Shown in pieces: positions 60,922-64,000 of a stretch of 64,000 nt of DNA; position 1 is the stretch's first letter, and each line of letters starts with the position of its first letter. Source of the stretch: Xenorhabdus sp. BG5 (GTDB lineage: Bacteria > Pseudomonadota > Gammaproteobacteria > Enterobacterales > Enterobacteriaceae); NCBI RefSeq assembly GCF_015163665.1, contig NZ_JADEUG010000006.1, forward strand, positions 84,409 through 148,408, given 5' to 3'. Both the position numbers and the translations under genes were made by a program. The notes under the pieces were generated by a model. The model did no database searches. It was given only the letters and a program-made list of their open reading frames with translations, and was not told the DNA's origin.

Positions 60922-61710
60922 ATGCTTACTAGCGCACTACTTATCGCTTTACTGGCAGGGATAGCCGGTGTTGACCTGTTTAACGGACTGACTCATATTC
61001 ACCGTCCCATCGTGATTGGCCCTTTGGTTGGACTGATTTTAGGGGATGTACAGACGGGTTTGTTGGTTGGCGGAACGCTGGAACTGGTCTGGATGGGGAT
61101 GGTACCACTGGCCGGAGCGCAGCCACCTAATGTGGTTATTGGCGGGGTGATTGGGACAACATTTGCGATCATGGCCCATACCGATCCGAAAGTGGCGATA
61201 GGGATAGCTGTGCCATTTTCGATAGCCGTACAGGGTTGTATCACACTGTTATTCACTATCTATTCACCGATGATGCACAAGTGCGATGAAATGGTGAAAA
61301 AACTGAACTGGCGTGGTGTTGAATGGGTCAACTACTTCGGTATGTTCATTCTATTTTTGTTCTACTTTATTGTGGCTTTCCTGCCTATCTATTTTGGTGC
61401 AGATGCGGCGAGTGCCATTGTTAGAAAAGCGCCACACTGGTTGCTTGATGGCCTTGCAGTGGCTGGGGGAATGATGCCTGCCATCGGTTTCTCATTACTG
61501 ATGAAGCTTATGATGAAAAAAACTTATGTGGCCTACTTTATGCTGGGTTTTATTTCCGTAACTTTCCTGAACATGCCGATTATTGCAGTCGCACTCGGCG
61601 CATTCGCAATCGCACTGATTGATTTCTTTAATCGTACCCATAACGATAGCAACGACGATCAGGGTGCAGGTTCTCAGACTACCGCACAGGAGATGAACAA
61701 TGGCATTTAA
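60922..61710 (+). CDS. agaW: PTS EIIC, amino-galactose type (AgaW)
   Basis: Integral membrane EIIC subunit of the mannose/sorbose family, with about six hydrophobic segments. The stretches GLTHIHRPIVIGPLVGLILGD and GGTLELVWMGMVPLAGAQPP are family signatures. It has 262 residues and a strong GAGGAGG ribosome binding site. It overlaps the next gene by 11 bases. Confidence 0.92.
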   Translation: MLTSALLIALLAGIAGVDLFNGLTHIHRPIVIGPLVGLILGDVQTGLLVGGTLELVWMGMVPLAGAQPPNVVIGGVIGTTFAIMAHTDPKVAIGIAVPFSIAVQGCITLLFTIYSPMMHKCDEMVKKLNWRGVEWVNYFGMFILFLFYFIVAFLPIYFGADAASAIVRKAPHWLLDGLAVAGGMMPAIGFSLLMKLMMKKTYVAYFMLGFISVTFLNMPIIAVALGAFAIALIDFFNRTHNDSNDDQGAGSQTTAQEMNNGI

Positions 61711-62542
61711 TATAGCAACCAGCCAGGTTGATCGAGACGACTATATTGATAAAGAACCCGGTCCCGAACTGACAACCCGCGATATTAACGTTATGGCGCT
61801 GCGCTCACTACTATTACAGGCATCGTTTAACTATGAACGTATGCAGGCAGGAGGCTGGTTATATACCCTGATACCCGCACTGCGCAAGATCCATAAAAAT
61901 CCACAGGATTTATCCAACTCCATGAAAATGCATATGGAGTTTATCAATGTTCATCCCTTTGACGTCACTTTTCTGTCTGGGCTTGTGCTGGCGATGGAAA
62001 AGAGTAAAGAGAAGGTGTCTACCATCCGTGCTGTGAAAGTTGCATTAATGGGACCTTTAGGCGGGATCGGGGATGCTCTGTTCTGGTTGACTCTACTACC
62101 TATTTGTGCCGGCATTGGTGCTTCTTTGGCACTTCAGGGCAGTTTATTCGGGCCAATTATTTTTCTGCTGATGTTCAACATCGTGCACTTTGCCTTGCGT
62201 TTCGGGCTGGCACATTACGGTTACCAGGCCGGTACCAAAGCGATTGCCATGCTGAAAACGCACACCAGGAACATCTCTCATGCGGCTTCAATTGTCGGTA
62301 TGACAGTGATAGGCGCGCTGGTCGCTTCTTACGTTCATCTTTCCACACCGTTAGTCATGAAGGCTGGTGAGGCGAAGGTCGCTCTACAGACGGATGTACT
62401 GGATAAACTGATGCCTAATCTGCTGCCTCTGGCTTTTACTCTGCTGGTTTACTGGCTGATGAAGAAGGGAAGTTCACCGGTGAAACTGATTGGTATCACA
62501 GTAGTGTTCGGGGTTGTCGGTAAGTTAGTTGGTTTTCTATAA
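61700..62542 (+). CDS. agaE: PTS EIID, amino-galactose type (AgaE)
   Basis: EIID subunit of the mannose-family permease, with LLLQASFNYERMQAGGWLY and the signature VKVALMGPLGGIGDALFW, followed by C-terminal hydrophobic helices. It has 280 residues. It starts within the end of agaW and stops nine bases before agaF. Confidence 0.92.
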   Translation: MAFNIATSQVDRDDYIDKEPGPELTTRDINVMALRSLLLQASFNYERMQAGGWLYTLIPALRKIHKNPQDLSNSMKMHMEFINVHPFDVTFLSGLVLAMEKSKEKVSTIRAVKVALMGPLGGIGDALFWLTLLPICAGIGASLALQGSLFGPIIFLLMFNIVHFALRFGLAHYGYQAGTKAIAMLKTHTRNISHAASIVGMTVIGALVASYVHLSTPLVMKAGEAKVALQTDVLDKLMPNLLPLAFTLLVYWLMKKGSSPVKLIGITVVFGVVGKLVGFL

Positions 62543-62551
62543 GGAGTGCAG

Positions 62552-62986
62552 ATGTTAGGTGTAGTGATAACCGGACATGGTAGTTTTGCCAGTGGCCTGT
62601 TGCAGGCAGTAGAGCAGGTCATTGGCCCACAGGCGCAGTGTATAGCCGTGGATTTTCCAGAAGGAATGTGTACTGAGACACTGAAAAAAGCACTGGCGGC
62701 TGCGTGCAGTCAATGTGATCAGGGGGACGGGCTGGTTTTTCTCACCGATTTACTCGGTGGTTCTCCGTTCAGACAGTCTGCGCAACTGGCATTAAATCAT
62801 CCTGCATATCAAGTCATTACCGGTACTAATATGCAGATGGTTGCGGAAATGATGCTTGAACGTGACGGTATGACAGCCCTTGAGTTTCGCGACATGGCAC
62901 TGGAATGTGGACATCGTGGGCTGACCAGCCTGTGGCATGAACAGCAGCGTGAAAAACAGACATCACAGGGTATTGATGGTATCTGA
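62552..62986 (+). CDS. agaF: PTS EIIA, amino-galactose type (AgaF)
   Basis: Soluble EIIA of the mannose family. The phosphohistidine is His9 in VVITGHGSFASGLLQAVEQ, and the LTDLLGGSPF motif is present. The chosen ATG follows AAGGAG by five bases; the in-frame GTG two codons earlier overlaps that site. It has 144 residues. It accepts phosphate from HPr. Confidence 0.92.
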   Translation: MLGVVITGHGSFASGLLQAVEQVIGPQAQCIAVDFPEGMCTETLKKALAAACSQCDQGDGLVFLTDLLGGSPFRQSAQLALNHPAYQVITGTNMQMVAEMMLERDGMTALEFRDMALECGHRGLTSLWHEQQREKQTSQGIDGI

Positions 62987-63850
<864 letters not shown>

Positions 63851-63922
63851 CCACAAATTAGGGCCCTGCAGAAATATAACGCGATAATCGTCATTGAAGA
63901 TTTGAAGGTCGCCAACATGTAA
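63851..63922 (+). pseudogene. TnpB (IS200/IS605-type transposase accessory) remnant
   Basis: Immediately after the agaY stop the frame reads RALQKYNAIIVIEDLKVANM and then a stop. The VIEDLKVANM segment is the well conserved RuvC-II region (with catalytic Glu) of TnpB. Nothing more of the protein is visible up to the window end, so this is a fragment. It marks a past IS200/IS605-type event at the operon border. Confidence 0.6.
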
Positions 63923-64000
63923 CGCGGAAGATTGGTGTATTTTTGAGTGTCATTCGGGAGACCTATCCGCTTTCACAAAAAATTCACTTTATCCTAGATG

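Overview
The window is a bacterial chromosome segment with the gene order of an enterobacterium: glrR-glnB, hmp/glyA, suhB-trmJ-iscRSUA-hscBA-fdx-iscX-pepB, ndk-rlmN-rodZ-ispG-hisS-yfgM-bamB-der, hemF, cysPUWA-cysM, ptsHI-crr, cysK-cysZ-zipA-ligA and tRNA-Ala/gltX/tRNA-Val-Lys all lie in recognisable blocks. The large glutamine-dependent NAD synthetase, moderate AT-richness, PrtS/protealysin-like peptidases and many lost or shortened genes point to the Morganellaceae, most likely Xenorhabdus (or Photorhabdus). This assignment rests on recalled protein similarity, not a database search.

Layout. 1-8.8 kb: nitrogen and NAD metabolism (glrR 3' part, nadE, glnB), a LoiP-type metalloprotease, then divergent hmp and glyA sharing a control region with an NsrR-type and a PurR-type operator, then an HcaT-type transporter. 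8.8-18.3 kb: suhB, trmJ and the complete Isc iron-sulfur operon behind two adjoining IscR-type sites, pepB, and an SseB reduced to its C-terminal domain. 18.3-19.0 kb: a degraded gap where sseA/pbpC-type genes sit in relatives. 19.0-28.6 kb: ndk to der (nucleotide balance, 23S/tRNA methylation, cell shape, isoprenoid synthesis, outer-membrane assembly, ribosome assembly). 28.8-31.6 kb: an accessory locus of two tandem thermolysin-family (protealysin-like) peptidases plus a third gene encoding only the inhibitory propeptide. 31.9-39.7 kb: hemF, ypeA, yfeY and the thiosulfate/sulfate uptake and cysteine synthase B genes. 39.8-45.0 kb: PTS phosphorelay (ptsH-ptsI-crr), cysK, cysZ. 45.2-49.9 kb: zipA, ligA, nupC, ypeB. 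50-53 kb: two tRNA-Ala, gltX, then seven tRNA-Val/Lys genes. 53-57.4 kb: a three-gene mtnK-mtnA-aldolase operon, a truncated YkgJ protein and a family 9 glycosyltransferase. 57.9-63.9 kb: an N-acetylgalactosamine/galactosamine PTS operon (agaZ-S-V-W-E-F-Y) whose first gene carries an in-frame amber codon, followed by a TnpB transposase remnant.

How genes work together. IscS/U/A, HscA/B and Fdx build and hand over Fe-S clusters, some to RlmN and IspG encoded just downstream, and IscR senses supply. CysP/U/W/A and CysZ import sulfate and thiosulfate for CysK and CysM. MtnK, MtnA and the aldolase would turn 5'-deoxyadenosine/methylthioadenosine by-products into dihydroxyacetone phosphate and an aldehyde. 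The aga genes would import amino-galactose and carry it to tagatose bisphosphate cleavage; here they rely on PtsH and PtsI encoded in the same window.

Most unusual: the protealysin pair with a free-standing propeptide gene, the salvage operon beside a tRNA array, the amber codon in agaZ, a 26-codon ORF with a near-perfect ribosome binding site between ptsH and cysK, and a pair of repeated operator-like boxes ahead of agaZ. No rRNA, CRISPR array, prophage or intact insertion sequence was seen.
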